A DNA stretch of 64,000 nt from Diaporthe sp. PMI_573 (taxonomy: Eukaryota; Ascomycota; Sordariomycetes; Diaporthales; Diaporthaceae): contig JAJTUP010000004.1 of NCBI GenBank assembly GCA_021399435.1, forward strand, positions 496,001 through 560,000. The letters are read 5' to 3'. The position numbers and the translations under genes were made by a program. The notes under the pieces are model-generated. The model was not told the origin of the DNA. It saw only the letters and a list, made by a program, of their open reading frames with translations, and made no database searches. Numbering within the stretch: position 1 is the stretch's first letter; each line of letters begins with the position of its first letter. Of the stretch, positions 34,337-47,349 are shown in pieces.

Positions 34337-35703
34337 ATGATGTGCATCTTGCAGTGATGCTGGTGTCTCCCCAACGTCTCTCGTGCCGTTGATCGCCCGC
34401 CTGTGCCGAGTAAGACTTGAGCTACTGTACTGTTAGTTATGTGGCTGATAGGTGTGTCAGTGAGTTTTAGTATGGCAAGCAAGCCATGATCGCAGAGATC
34501 TGAAGGCGTGGAGCCGGTGTGTGAAGCCGGAGCCGCAGCCGTCGACGATGGAGCTGGGCAGCCTAGGGTGCGACGCTACCGTACCCAGGTGGCGTCAGTG
34601 CACTCTCAGACCCAAAATGTCTCATGGACTCGCGCGCGCCCGTTGATGCGGGAACTGCAGCAAGAAACGATGGAGCTCGTTACCAAGCACCAAACTGGAA
34701 TAGGATACCTGCGATAGCCAGTCTGCATGGTTGGCGCCGGATACAAACCGAGCATCCAACGCTGAACGAGTGCGAAGCAATAGCATCGACCGCCCGATAT
34801 CGTCACCATACCTAGCTAGGTAGTTCAGCAGAGAAAAGCCAATGCGTACGACCACACTTTCCAATGTTATTCACAAGCTGTTTCTTCTCGTTGGTTAATG
34901 AATGAACTGGCCGGCCGATCCGGTGGTCGCATCGAAAAGGCGCAGTAGGGGCAGGCAGAGACGAGAAGCTAGGGCCAGTGATGAAGGGCCACCAACGCTA
35001 CTGCAGTAGGTTCCAGGTCCCCTAATAGCGGGCCAGTCGCCAATTGCTCCCAGTACCACCCATGACGTATGTAGCCTGGTGGGAGCTTTCCTCGAGGCCT
35101 GCGCTGGGGCTTGTTGGGTCAAGTTGCCTCCGACCGTTCAGCCGTTGCGGGCCAGGACGGCTGCATGTTCTGCACGACTGCAGGACTAGTTAGCCCTGGG
35201 CTCGGGAGGTTCGTTTCTTCAAGAGGACCCCTGGGCTGCTGGGCAAGGGGAGGGCGCCAAGATAGTGTGGGCTAGCTCTTAACATCACGATGCTGTAGTG
35301 GAGGGAGGAATCTGCAATGCACATCCTAACTGCAGTCTGCTAGATATCAATTCGGGTGGTGGGTGGCTGGAGCGGTTGGTTGGCGATGGCGCAGGACGGA
35401 CGGATGTGGTGTACGTGTATGCACCCTGAGCTGTCGTGGCGTCACTATTCTGGTCCGCCGCCCGCCGTGCGTGAAAGACCCGCTCTCGAGGGCGAAGACA
35501 ACTGCTGCGTCCAAAGTGATGTCTCAGTGCTGTAGCCCCTAGGCGGTGCTCCGTGGAATCCGCGATGCACCCTCACCCACAATGACTGCATGGTGGCCAG
35601 ATAGACTCGCCTGCTCTGCATGGCGGTGATCTTGGAAGCCGTCACAGAAGCACCAGAATTCTTGTATCCGCCCTGCCGCCCAGCCACGCACGCACGCAGC
35701 CAC

Positions 35704-35731
35704 GATGCGATGCGATGCGATGTGATGCGAT
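35704..35731. repeat. GATGC pentanucleotide microsatellite
   Basis: Five units of GATGC (one is GATGT) followed by a partial unit, in non-coding DNA. Confidence 0.85.
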
Positions 35732-38700
35732 TGCGATACGAAATGCACAAACGGCAATCTATTTCCTACTTTCCCTCGATAACCCGTTGATCATCCCGTG
35801 CTTCAAAGTGCCGTCATCCGTCCATGGGAGGCGGCAGGGTGGCGCGCCAACCGTAGAAAAGTTGGGGGATCGTCCTTGGCTCATGGGAGAGGGGTTTGCT
35901 GCCTTTGCACCCCTTCCATTCCTTGTGCTATTGTTCCCTTGCCTTGGAGCATCCCAGTGTCCATGTTCCCATTTTCTCCGATATATGTCATGTCATCCGC
36001 TCTGTCGTTGATCGGCGTCGCCCCGACATGTTGGTTCCGGGGGCTCGAGCGTTGACAGCGCAAGAATATGTAACGTTCGATCGGCGGAAGAACGAACAGA
36101 AACCGCCGGTCAGAGCCGTCGGGTAAAATCGTACAAGCCACTGCTCGTTGTTGTTAATATCACTGATTTGCACTCGATCAATCAAAGACTTGATGAACGT
36201 GTGGGACGAGTTGGCCACCGTAGCGTGGCACGCCGGCGCTGGCACCAATGCAAGTGCGGTGTCATTAGTCCACAAGCCTCTCGAGTCGACACTGAGACCG
36301 AGGGCCGGGGATCCAGGCTCCAGGAAATAAGGGTCCGCTGGGCCCGCCGTTGAGTTGACTCGTCGCTGAAGACATTGCATTCCACTGCTGTCAGCGGCCA
36401 ATCAGACAATTTTCAGACCCAAGGTGTGATGTATTTTGGAAGCCGTTGCTGGCCTGAATGGGCGCTTCCGATTCCATGCTTGTACGCTCCCGCCAGGTGC
36501 CGACCGCGCAACTAGTCTGATGCCCCGTTTCCGGAGCCGCAGCCGCCCTGTGTCATGCACCTGACGTTTGGCCTGAGCTTGTGGCACCAATTTATCACGC
36601 AGGCGGTCAATAGCGAACAAGGTCAGCCTGCAACTTTCACGAGCAGACTGATCAAAAGTACGCGATCGTGTTTCGCCTCGCAGGGCCACCGGGGGTGACA
36701 CAACCGAGTCAACCGTGGCGGTCTCCTCCCTCACAGAACCACCCGCCCGCATGCGCCATCGTTTCGCCACTGCCTGTGAAAACGCCCTTTTATGCTGCAG
36801 CACGGTGCGTGTGTGGCATTCGTGCAGTGTGTCCATCTGCGAGCTTGCTAGCTGCTGCGAGCTGCTGCCCCAGCTCTCCACATCTGTCGACCATCGTCAT
36901 ATTCTCGTGCCCGTGGGTACCGCCCGCGAACACAGCGAACATGACGGCGAGGCAATAGCATATGATGATACTCGCCAGACAGACTTGCAGCTGCCTTTCA
37001 TCCCATCTCACAGTGCGCCTGTGCAACCTGGACCGCACAGGATCTGGCCTTCCGCCGCCCCGAGTATCACCCCACGACCGCGCCGGCGGCGACACGGGCT
37101 AGGCTACAAACAGCTGGTAGCGGCAGCAGGCCCAGCAGGAGCAGCAGATACGCCAAGCCCAGGGCCCGGCCTAGCCTGTTACCACCGGGCTATCGTCGGA
37201 GAGTCCCACAGCGGGCGGGTCTTTTATTGATCCCGCCTTGCTTGCCCCAGTGTGCCAGCCCCGGAGATGGTTCATCGCGGCCTGCCACTGGCTGGCTCAA
37301 CGAATCGAGGACAATGATGCTATTTCTGTTGTCGTGCAATATGAGCAGTCATATTCCCCCCGTCTCTCTGCAGGCACGGGCAGACCTTCCCAATCACGAA
37401 TCAATCCTTGACGATCAATGTCGTCCAGAACCTGTTCCTCTCTCCGATACACTATGTACGGAAGCCAGGAACGGAAGCGGAAAAGACCTGGCATTGATTT
37501 CCCTTCCACCACCCACCCCGGATGTAAGAGCGCATCACTTTCCTCTTCCGAAGGCGGCAGCAGCAATTAGCCTGGGCTGCGGCTCTGCGCAGAATTAAAA
37601 AAAGGTCCTTATCCACTTCCGCCCATGATCATCGGCGCTCGGTGCAGCTCCGACGCGGAAGGGTTTCCTGACCGGTGTTTGCGCTGGTTGGCTGCCCGGG
37701 TGGGGGCGCCCGCTGCTCGTTCACTTGATACTGTGTACGTTCATCAGCCACCCCAGCCAACATCACTTAGCAATCTGGCCCGCGTAGGTGCTCGATGAGG
37801 AAAGCCGGCGATGGGGTCCGAGCTCGGGCTTAGATTCAAAGGATCAGGAAACAGGGAGCCCACCAGCTTCTCGACGGTTTCCCGCAGGTAGGGAGAGCCG
37901 CATAGGAGACGGCAAGGGACCGGTGCGGCTTGCCCACGCCTCAGGCACGTTGGGAAAGGATGGCAACACTTCCGTAACGCCGAAGCTACGGGAATAATGG
38001 TGGGTATATCAGATCTCCATCACCTTCGGATGAGGTCAATGCCACCCTCCTCGACCTTGACCTGATGCTGAGCTGTGGTGGTTGCCGTTAGGTGTGTGCC
38101 AGGCCAGTCAGTGAACGTCTGGAAACGAACCACCGAGGCGACTGGGCGACCAGCCTGGCGCCCAGAGCCGGTAGTCAGAGGGCATTTGCAAGGGCCAGGC
38201 GCAGAGCAGGATATTTCCTGGTTCCCAACGGGCCCAGCTTCGTCTCGATGGCGCCGTCCCTTTCTTAGTATCCGGCACTGGCACAGTAGCATGTCAGGTT
38301 GCGACGCATCAGCACTAGCCGCGCAGGAAGGCAGCGGATGATGTCCGATAGCCCGATGGGACACCTCCTGCTGCGTAATGAGAAAACCCACCTGGGATGA
38401 GAGTGGTTCGTCAATTCGTTTAGCATCGATCCCCACATCCCGCATCCTGGACAGGCAAGCATGGGGAGCCCCAAGCACCCCTTTTTCCGGGGTAAAAAGC
38501 GCTATAGCCAGGGCCCCCGTTCCGAGGAGCACGCCGTTGCTGTGAGGTAGGCCCTGCCCCCACATACATGGACACACCACCTTCGTTTTTGCTCCAGCGG
38601 TAGTCAAACAAAAATGGTGGAAGACTGTCCACCTCCATCCCAAGCTGGTGAGCCAATGACGCCGAGGCAACTCTGAATATGACGTCCTGTGTAATCACTG

Positions 38701-41700
38701 ACAAACGAAGCCACCGTATCAGAAAGTTCTTGTTGCCCAAAAGCTTCTTCCCTGCAAGGGTCCCTGCGAGGGTGGCGAAATTGGGGAAGGACCTGTCCGT
38801 CCGGAAGAGGCAAGCTCCTCGAGTTGCTCGACGTACCCGGCCGTCGGTGCGCCGAGAACAGGAAACTTATAGCTGGAAGCATGGCTGGAAGCTTTCCGCT
38901 CCACGTCAGCGAGGCACGGCTGCCTTGCACGTGAAAAGCAACGATGATGCCTTATGGTAACAATAATGTTGAGCAAAGTTCGATGAGCATTGACGGTCAC
39001 GAAGTCGTACCGCAGTGTCCTGTCAATATGTGTGGTGATCGTCTCCTGTGGGGTCTTGATCCCAGATCCTTGAAAGGCATCGTGGAGGGAGGGTCCAAGG
39101 TCAACACAGACCAAGACGAGACCAGAGCTCCCACTCGGCTGCCCGATGTCCGTCCCAGGATGAGCGTCAAAGACTGGGGAGGGTTGCAGTTCAGGCGACG
39201 CTCGACCCAGTTCGAGCGAGGACTTGCACAATAGAGTCAATGGTGACCGGAATTCCAGCCTCTGCGATCGGGGAACACCAACCCCCATCATTAATACTGT
39301 GACCACATCTGTGTGCTGAGATGAAGCCTCGCATTGGAGTAATCTTCCCCTAATGTGGGTGTCACCATTTGGAGAAATCAATTCCGCGAGACCATTCAAG
39401 TCTCGGTGTCGCACAGTCGACCATCGTTACCCTGTTCGGAGATGAAGGCGGGTAAGTAGGGGGTCCGAGACTTTTCCAAATTCTTTGAAAGTCTGGGGAA
39501 GACAGGGGCACAAGGGTGAGCTCTGGGTACTGTTGGGGGCCCACAGGGATTCTCCCATTATCTCCAAATGGGAGGCACATGACGCTCCTTGGTTCGGATT
39601 GGAGACAAGAGGAAGAGAAACCGAGAGGCAGGGACCATCTCCAAGTGCTCTGGGTATTGGAGGCGGCCCCCTCGAAGCAATGATGATTGGGGTCGCTGCA
39701 ATCCATGCTTGGGGTAGAAGCAGACGCAAGAGCGGCCGCCGACTCCGAAAGGAGTAGCATTGTGTGACTGACTGCATCTGCCAACACCGACATCAAGATC
39801 CGGAGTATGTTCGGCCATGCTGCCATGCAGATGCTATTTGTGGAGCGCTGTGATTCGGCAAAGCTTTTGTAAAAGGTGTGGGCTCTCTAACATGATATAT
39901 CACGGCAAGAGTACGGCCGCATGCACCTGGCCGCAGGAGGCCGAGTGGGGATTTCACAGGCTAGCTGTGCTACCACTACCTGGGTCAGCTGTGTGGGCAG
40001 ACAGAACTCAGAATGAGCCGCACTTGCTCTGGGTGTGACAGGGCATAGCTCGTATCGAATGAAAACAGTGATTGCGCTGCCAATGTTTGCTTCTCTTCCA
40101 GCCGAGAAGTGGCAGGATTATTGGCGAGGGAGGAAAGGGCGTGCAAACCACGTGAGAATTGCCCGAGTCCGGCTGGCCACGGCTGTCATGCCCCTGTCGC
40201 GGCGTATGACGATGACTTGCAATGTCGTGTAGACTACTTGCTGACGATGCATCGGGGATATCGAGAAACCTGTACTGAAATAGCCGAAGTAAACCTCGAC
40301 GATCAGGCGTGGGCCAGAACGAAATGGCGACAGGGGGGCTGCAGAGATGGCTCGACCTTCGACGCGGGAATAAATGACATCGGCGAATAGTGAGGTGGCG
40401 TTTGGACGCCGCTGAGGTGGCTTGCAGACAATTGTGAGACGACTGTGCCGTCCAGGCCGGGCTAACACATGCCTCAGATATGCGCACCTGACCTTCGTCC
40501 CGTCTCGGTGGCATGAAATACAGTAGAAGTCGGCCTGTGACCGTTGCCTTTCCCGTGTGCGATGGAAACGAGCGATTTGGGTCGATGTCTGATTTTCTTC
40601 GGCCAAGAGAAGTTTACCTCAGCTTGTGCACCTGTTAAGACATACCGCGAAGCTTTGTGAAATTCGAACTCCTGCAGTCCGTCATACCAAAGTTATCCTG
40701 AATAGATGTGCCAAGAATTGCAGAACGACACCATGTTGCAGTGAGCACTATGGGACGACGGTAGGGAATGTACTCCGTAGACCGCATGTTTGCAGGTCAG
40801 GATCTGGCAGGCGGACAAGATGCAGCGAGTCTGTGTGTCGAAACTTTCGGCGCTCAGCTCGCAGGTCTTGGCCCGAACCTCGAGAGTCGGGCGCGGTAAT
40901 AAGGGCCTGCTGGGAAGTTTATCGGTTTGCTGACTGAGAGAGACTGATCGGTATGGTTCCCAACATTGCAGGGCCCGCTTGCCTGGATGCTGGCCTACAC
41001 GGGTTGTAGCCTTTTTTTGGCAGCGAATTTCTAAGCAAAATGTCTCACCTGTCATGATCCCAACGTGTCGTGACAGAACACGCACTCAGCTGGAAGCAAG
41101 GCTGGCACGGCCAGTCAGCCAGTCCTCCACCAGTCCACGGAGCAGTGACTGTGTAAACGGGGATCCACGTCACGAGGCGCGCCAACTCTGAAACTGATAG
41201 TGATGGACATTGCATTGCCGTCCACACATCGGAGATCTGGCGACTTTAGGAAGTGTCCATTGTCGTTGAGGCTGTGCAAAAGCCGCCTTCCAGGGGAGGT
41301 GCGTTAGCGGGAAAGTTGAACGAGACCGGCCTCTCTATGCCCGATCCTTCAGAAATCAGGTGTGCGCCGTGTGACCAGTGACTTGGACTGAACAGGCGCG
41401 GCACGTTCGGAGGCACTGTGCTTCTCACATCTCACATCCTTGGGTGTGCATTGCAGGGGGTCCCCCAACAGGTTCTGGGGTCCAGCTGCCAGGCATCAAG
41501 GTCTTGGAGGGGCATGGAGGGGTCGAGGTGTCTTCGAAGCTCTGGCTTATCAGCACCCTGTCAACCTCAGATAGATGGAGGGGCATTTGGTGCCAGCTCC
41601 AGATTGGATGGCTGGCCCAGCTGGCGGGGATCCGCAGAGCGTGAAATGTCGCATCCTTCGAGCCTCGGAATTGGGACGAGACCAGCCTGCTCAATTGCTC

Positions 41701-44700
41701 AAAAAGTCGGTGTGTTTCCTTCACCGAGGAGCGCATTGATAGTTTTCCATCGCCAGGGCCGAGACTTTCTTCCAAATCAATGCCCGGAAGCTTGCACCTG
41801 GCGTAGTCCGCTCATCGAGGCGCAACACAGAACTGCCCCTCCATCGGGAGCGAGCTACTCCAAAGCTGCGAAATGCCCCTCCGGATCGCGGGGCAGAAGG
41901 GGCAGATGCAGATTCCTGGGTGAGCTTTTGACCTGAAAGTCCGATAAGCGCCCGTTGTGGATATCGGCACGCCTACATCGAGGGACCCAGGATCCGCATT
42001 GGAAGTCTCAGGCCTGTCGAGTCTCAGGTGCGCTGATTAGGGACCGCTTTGAGCAACAGTAAACCGGGCCAGTGACGATGTTGTGGGCCCAGAAGATGGG
42101 AGCGGCCCGAAAATGGCGGCCCAGCTCTTCCTTGGTTGCCTCGAACGCAGAGCAGACCCGTGAGTAAGAGAGGTTCACACCAGAGAGAATTGCATCACGT
42201 CCGTCTTGCTCAATCACTTGGTCAGCGAGGCTGGTGCGGCCGCACGTACCATCTCGCACGGTTGTGGGTGCATCCGGCGTTCAGAGTACCGATCTTTTCA
42301 TAGTAGATGCATTGCGTGTGGCATATCACAGCTCTGCATCACGCGTCCCTAGCTTCGATCGTAGGTTTTTTGAGCTGATCTGCTGGAGTTCGGCAAAGCT
42401 TGTCCAGTGCTTCAAAACAATGACCTGCATCCCTTGTCTTCATCAATCTCTGCAGAACTGTCATGACTGCCATTGGACGCCTTGGAGCGAGGGAGACAAG
42501 GCCTGAATGTCGGAAGACTTTTAAACCTCTGTAGCGCTTACGAGCAGCTGAAGCCTTGGCGAGTTTGTGGAGCCTGGGGGCGTGCATATGCGGTAATAAA
42601 ACTGCTGAGATCCCAGTGAGACTGCGCATGGCGTCTCAGTGACGAGGCGTGATCCGATGTTGCTCGTCTGATGGCTGATGAGACTATAATGGTCCTGGAA
42701 GCGCCTCGCCTGCGGCATCTCGACAGTACAGGATACGACAAACATCGGATTCTGTGTCTCGTCATACATAAGAGCGACGTGAGCTGCGTTGATCGCATGC
42801 TTGGTTAGTTGTCTGGAGTACCTTCCCTCGGGGTGAAACCACGAGACGGTCATTTCATTTTCCCCCGACGTTCAATGGATTGGCATCGATCCAGAACTTC
42901 AGAAACGTTTTCGACGTCATCACACTCGAGCTGCGATTCGGATCAGATCATGCAATCCCAGGCACGGTTTGATGGTGCACCGGCCTTCCTGACCTGCTCA
43001 CATAGCAGCGCCCGCCCAGCAAGCACCAGCAGGTGTGTGCAAGGACCACGGTTGCTGCTGTGCGCACCGTGTGCCTAGAGAAGCAGCACGTCTCATCTGT
43101 TCAACGGCAGAGTGGCCAATCCGGCAGATCCATTCAAGCAGCTTACCTTCCGGATGTGACCTTTGTTTATTCAAAGTTGACGGACGCAGCTGGGGTCCGT
43201 CGTTGCAATGATGCTGGCGCACAGGGCCAGGAACAACGGAACGCGCACAGCCTGGCCCGAACTCTTTTGACGCTGCCTCGGCTGAGGTTGTGAACAACCT
43301 TAAGCGGCGGAGTCATACTTGGCTGAAGCTTTTCACCCTGAGAAGTTGTGAGCGAATCCTTTGGCAGCCGCGAGCCAAAGACGGCTATCCCTCTGGGCCA
43401 GTGACTTGGCAGGGTATGGCACTGACGAGGCCCGGGGCTGGATGGGATGCGACACCACGGATTAGCCATTTTCCTGCAGGTGACATTACAACACCTCGCC
43501 AAGCCGAGCCGTGAAGCGCGCACTGTGCTGGCGATGCTAAATCCATGACCTGCAGCCTGGAAGGCGGCCTGGGGACTCAAGGGACCAAGGGACCAGACTT
43601 CGCCCAACTAGTTGATCGTTTGCCGCACTAAAAACCGAACAACAGCGAATGGCTGCGCCGCGTGAAGCTCGTCGCCCAGGCGAGAGCTGTCCCCCTGTCC
43701 GTTGCAGCTCCCTGGGTGACGTAGGGTTGTGAGAGAGGCGGGACTGCACTGCGTGTCGAGAAGTGAGAGGTGATGGATGGCTGGGGGTTATCAGAAGCCG
43801 CTAGGGCGGCTTGGAACGAGCGTCATCCTTCACCCCAAACAAACCGGGTTGCCGAATGAGGCAATTCATGTAGCCAGCGACGATGGTCGGTGCTGTTCAG
43901 CCTCTCAGGAACCGGCCCGGGAAATAGCTCGCCAGATCGAATCATCGTCAAGCCTGGCTGGCCCTTCTGACTTGCAACTGTGCCTATGTTCGGTGGCTCG
44001 AGCATGCCACATGGATGTTCGATGGCGACCCGTGCCGCGCGGGTGCTGTGTCCTTGGAGGCTCTGTAGCTTCTGTGGCGGCGGCTACTTGTTGGAAAAGG
44101 CGGCCGGATATCTCACGACCGGTGCTCGCTACTATTCCCTGGCCATTGGAATAAGATGTTGGGCAATCCGAGCCTCGCAGGTCAGGCCTCGCTTACTAAA
44201 GATTTAGAAAGCCAGTACCGCACACAAAACTTGGGATGATAATAGGTCAAGGGTGGGAGGATGCCGCCCAAGTGGTCGAGGACCCTGCCGCCGAGCGCTG
44301 CACTGTGCGCCATACCAGAGGCGGCACGATGTGCAGCGGCCAAGACGCATCACCGCTAGGCTAAGAAGAGACAAGCGCCATGGTGAGCTGATCAATCACC
44401 ACTGACTGGCAGTTTGGCCTGAGCCGAGGGTCTCTGGTTCCCGCATGCACTGCGGTCACCAAGAGATGAGTGTGTCGTCGCATACGGAGTAGAGTGGGCA
44501 TCCTGAATTATGGTAGTCACTATGACGGTGGCTTCGACCAGGTTGTAGGTTGAGATGGATGACGAGAGGCGCAATAGAAACGGTGGCCGGATCCATTCAG
44601 GCGCTGTGCCTGCTCTTGCATGTGCTGTGCATGTGGGAGACGCAGCAAGGGAGAATGAGCAGCCTGCAAGGCAAGGCCATTTGCTGTTGAAGAAGTGTCG

Positions 44701-46738
44701 ATGCGAATGTCACATCTGTGCGCACACCAAGATATATTGCCAAAATGCCTTGGTTCGTGCATCTGGGCAGCGAGGCGAGGCGAGGTGGTGGTCGACCAGG
44801 CGGAGGTGCGACTGTGAATTCTCGTCCTGGCCAAGGTCGAAAAGGGTCTTTACTGTGGTATTGCCTCCGGTTCAATAAGGTTAGGATTGATTGTGCTGGG
44901 CCGCTGGTTGCGACGAAGATGGAGGGATGTTCCAGGCACGCAAGGCCGTCTGCATGAGACCGAAACTGTAAATGAGTCCTTTTCTCGATTTTTTTTCTCT
45001 GTGTGGCGGCAACGTTGCAGCTTGCTGGCAGGAAAGGAACAGCAGTTGACTGCAGAGCTCTCTCTAGTCTACTGTGTAGAGCATCAAGATGTTTGAGAAG
45101 ATACTTGTACGTTGACTGTGCAATGGAGCGAGCAAATTGTCGTCTCTCGTATCCGGATTCTGGCGGGATCCTTCGCTGGCGAACAGGAGGAGATGCAGGT
45201 GTGGTGGCTTTCGTCCGATGGGCGATGGCTGATGGCTGATGGCCCTTGTGTTTTGTTTGTTGGTTCGTGCCTGTGCTTGTGCCTGTGCATTCGGCCTGTG
45301 GTCTGTGGTTCGAGGTGGATCGATCACCCACACGCTCTCACACGCTCTCTCAAGAGGCAGGCAGGCACGAGGCTCGCAGCAGCTTCCCTTCGCTCGGTGC
45401 GTCATCCGTTGTTTGATCTCCTGGCTAGTTGCCTGGCGAGCTGGGAAGGCTGCGCCGGGGAATTTATCGAGGGGCAGTCAAGGCTGCTGCTCGTTCATCT
45501 CTAATATTTCACAGTACAGTGTATTCTACTTTCCAAGTTACCTAGCACGCCTGGTCTAGTATTGCTGAGTTGGCCATCCGCAAGTGAGGCAGACCGCGTT
45601 TTCCCCGTTGTAATGCCGTCGGTCGAGAGAAGGGAGGGAAGGAAGGGGAGGAAGGAGCCTCCATGTCTCTGCCCATGTCCCTGTCTTGTGCCTATGCCCA
45701 ATGGCCAATGGCCTATGGTCTGTCGGACCTGCTGACCTCTCTCGAGGTATTATGTAAGCTCAGCCGTGCCCAGGCTGGCCAGGGCCCCAGGCTGCCCGGC
45801 TGGCCAGGGAGAAGGCAAGAAGGCTCGCAGGCGATCCACTTCAGATGTACCTTGTATGCCGTATCATATCAAGCGCCATATCAGGTGTCATGTACAGTAT
45901 CATGTATTTTCCTCATCCTCCAACGCCAGGTAGCCAACCAACCGACCGACCGACCAACCACAATCTTGTGCCTAGCGCTGAGGCCACACCTGCCTGTCCA
46001 CTGCATGCCGCCTCCATGTGAGTTGCCCATGTACTTTTCTTATACGTTGTGGGTGTGCCATGTGCATTTGCATGTGCATACATACATACATATCAGTACG
46101 TGCTCTTGTTCTTCTGCTTCCCACTGGGGGCTCTCCGTATGCTGCTTGCTCATCCTCTCGTGCCTTTTTGTGAACAGATCCACAATGTCGCAAAATAAAG
46201 AGAGAAAAAGAGAGGGAGGGAGACAAAAAGAGGAAACACTGAACGGTCAACGTCCAAACCCACGTCCTGTCCAACGTTCTCTCTGCCCTCTGCTGCAAAG
46301 TAATGCACTCAACTCTACACAGTACTGTGTACATGCTCTAGCCCCAACCCATCTTTAATCAAGCTCTCATTCGCCCAGACCCAAGTTCGGTATGACTTGG
46401 TCGTTGTTGGACTGCTGCAAAAGCCAAGTGCGGCGTGACTTGCAGGGACCAGGGTCTCAGACCCACCCCTGTCGCAAAATGGCCCCAAGGTTCAGGCATC
46501 GGGGTACCGCGGTACCTGATGCCACACAGTGCCGACCCACGCGCGCACCCTCGTACCTCCCCTGGTCGTGGGTGATGGGGAACTGGGGGATCTGACCTGA
46601 GTGAGCAGAAGGCTGGCCGGGTATTGCTGGTCTGAGGTCGGCAGGTGGTACGTTGACGGTACGTGCTGCCTTCCCGGCCCCTTCCCCAAAGGACAGCCAA
46701 AAGTGCAGGTTGCGGGCAAGTCACCTCTCTCGTCTTGT

Positions 46739-46762
46739 CTACTGCTACTGCTACTGCTACTG
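46739..46762. repeat. CTACTG hexanucleotide repeat
   Basis: Four perfect CTACTG units, continuing into imperfect CTGCTC units, about 0.6 kb upstream of the C2H2 regulator start codon and possibly within its leader. Confidence 0.85.
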
Positions 46763-47248
46763 ACTGCTGCTCCTGCTGCTCCTACTACCGAATGTCCTGT
46801 CCGTGCTTCTTCTTCACCAATTGCCCTCTTCCTTCTTCTCCTACTCCTTCAACCTCACCTCGCCTCACCTCACCTCTGCCCTCCTTGTTCGCCTCGCCTC
46901 CTCCAATTGCTTGACTTCTTACAGCACTTGGTTGAGCTGTCTCTGTCAACTCCTGAGCAAATCCTCCAGTCGTCCCACCGTCGAGTTCGCGTCTCCGGAA
47001 GAGGACATGAGATAGTCAATTCACGGATCGTTTAATTCTCCCAATCGACTCTCTTCTCCCGTCCTCCCCCGTCTTCACACAACCTCTCCTTGCCTCGCCT
47101 CGCCGCCACTAGCTCGCGAATTTCCTGACTGCCTGCTTGCCTGACTGCCTGCCTGTCTCGTTGCGCCACTCGACTACTTCTCTCGAGCAACTCTGCCAGA
47201 GAAGCACATCCGAACAAGCCAGACCTACGGTGCCACTCTCGGTTGACG

Positions 47249-47263
47249 CACACACACACACAC
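47249..47263. repeat. CA microsatellite in the regulator leader
   Basis: Seven CA units lie about 87 bp upstream of the start codon of the C2H2 regulator, probably in its 5' untranslated region. Confidence 0.85.
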
Positions 47264-47349
47264 TCAAGAACGCAAGCAACCCACACTGTCTGCTTTGCGC
47301 CAGTCCTTCCTCCCGGACTCAAACCGTGTACAAGTTGCATTCGAGCACC

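Larger units (their letters stand above)
32527..47349. other. Gene-poor region of about 14.8 kb
   Basis: I read all long frames on both strands and found none with a recognisable domain, signal peptide plus body, or a set of exons joined by plausible introns. The longest frames (for example 38719-39414, 44597-45331 and 45663-46358) overlap open frames on other strands, are rich in rare-type residues, and look like chance openings in G+C-rich DNA. The left 0.9 kb should hold the subtilase 3' end. The right end, pyrimidine-rich with many CTCTC and CCTCCT runs from about 46800 to 47340, looks like the core promoter and long 5' leader of the C2H2 regulator. Several microsatellites lie within and are listed separately. 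Non-coding transcripts or very small genes cannot be excluded. Confidence 0.5.

Noticed and set aside
38020..39414. Minus-strand frames of 216 and 231 codons in the gene-poor region
   Set aside because: They have no recognisable motif, overlap other open frames, and have random-looking composition rich in Cys, His, Trp and Arg. I take them as chance openings in G+C-rich DNA.
44597..46358. Frames of 244 (minus) and 231 (plus) codons
   Set aside because: They have low-complexity composition from CA and CT repeats, no domain and no splice partners.
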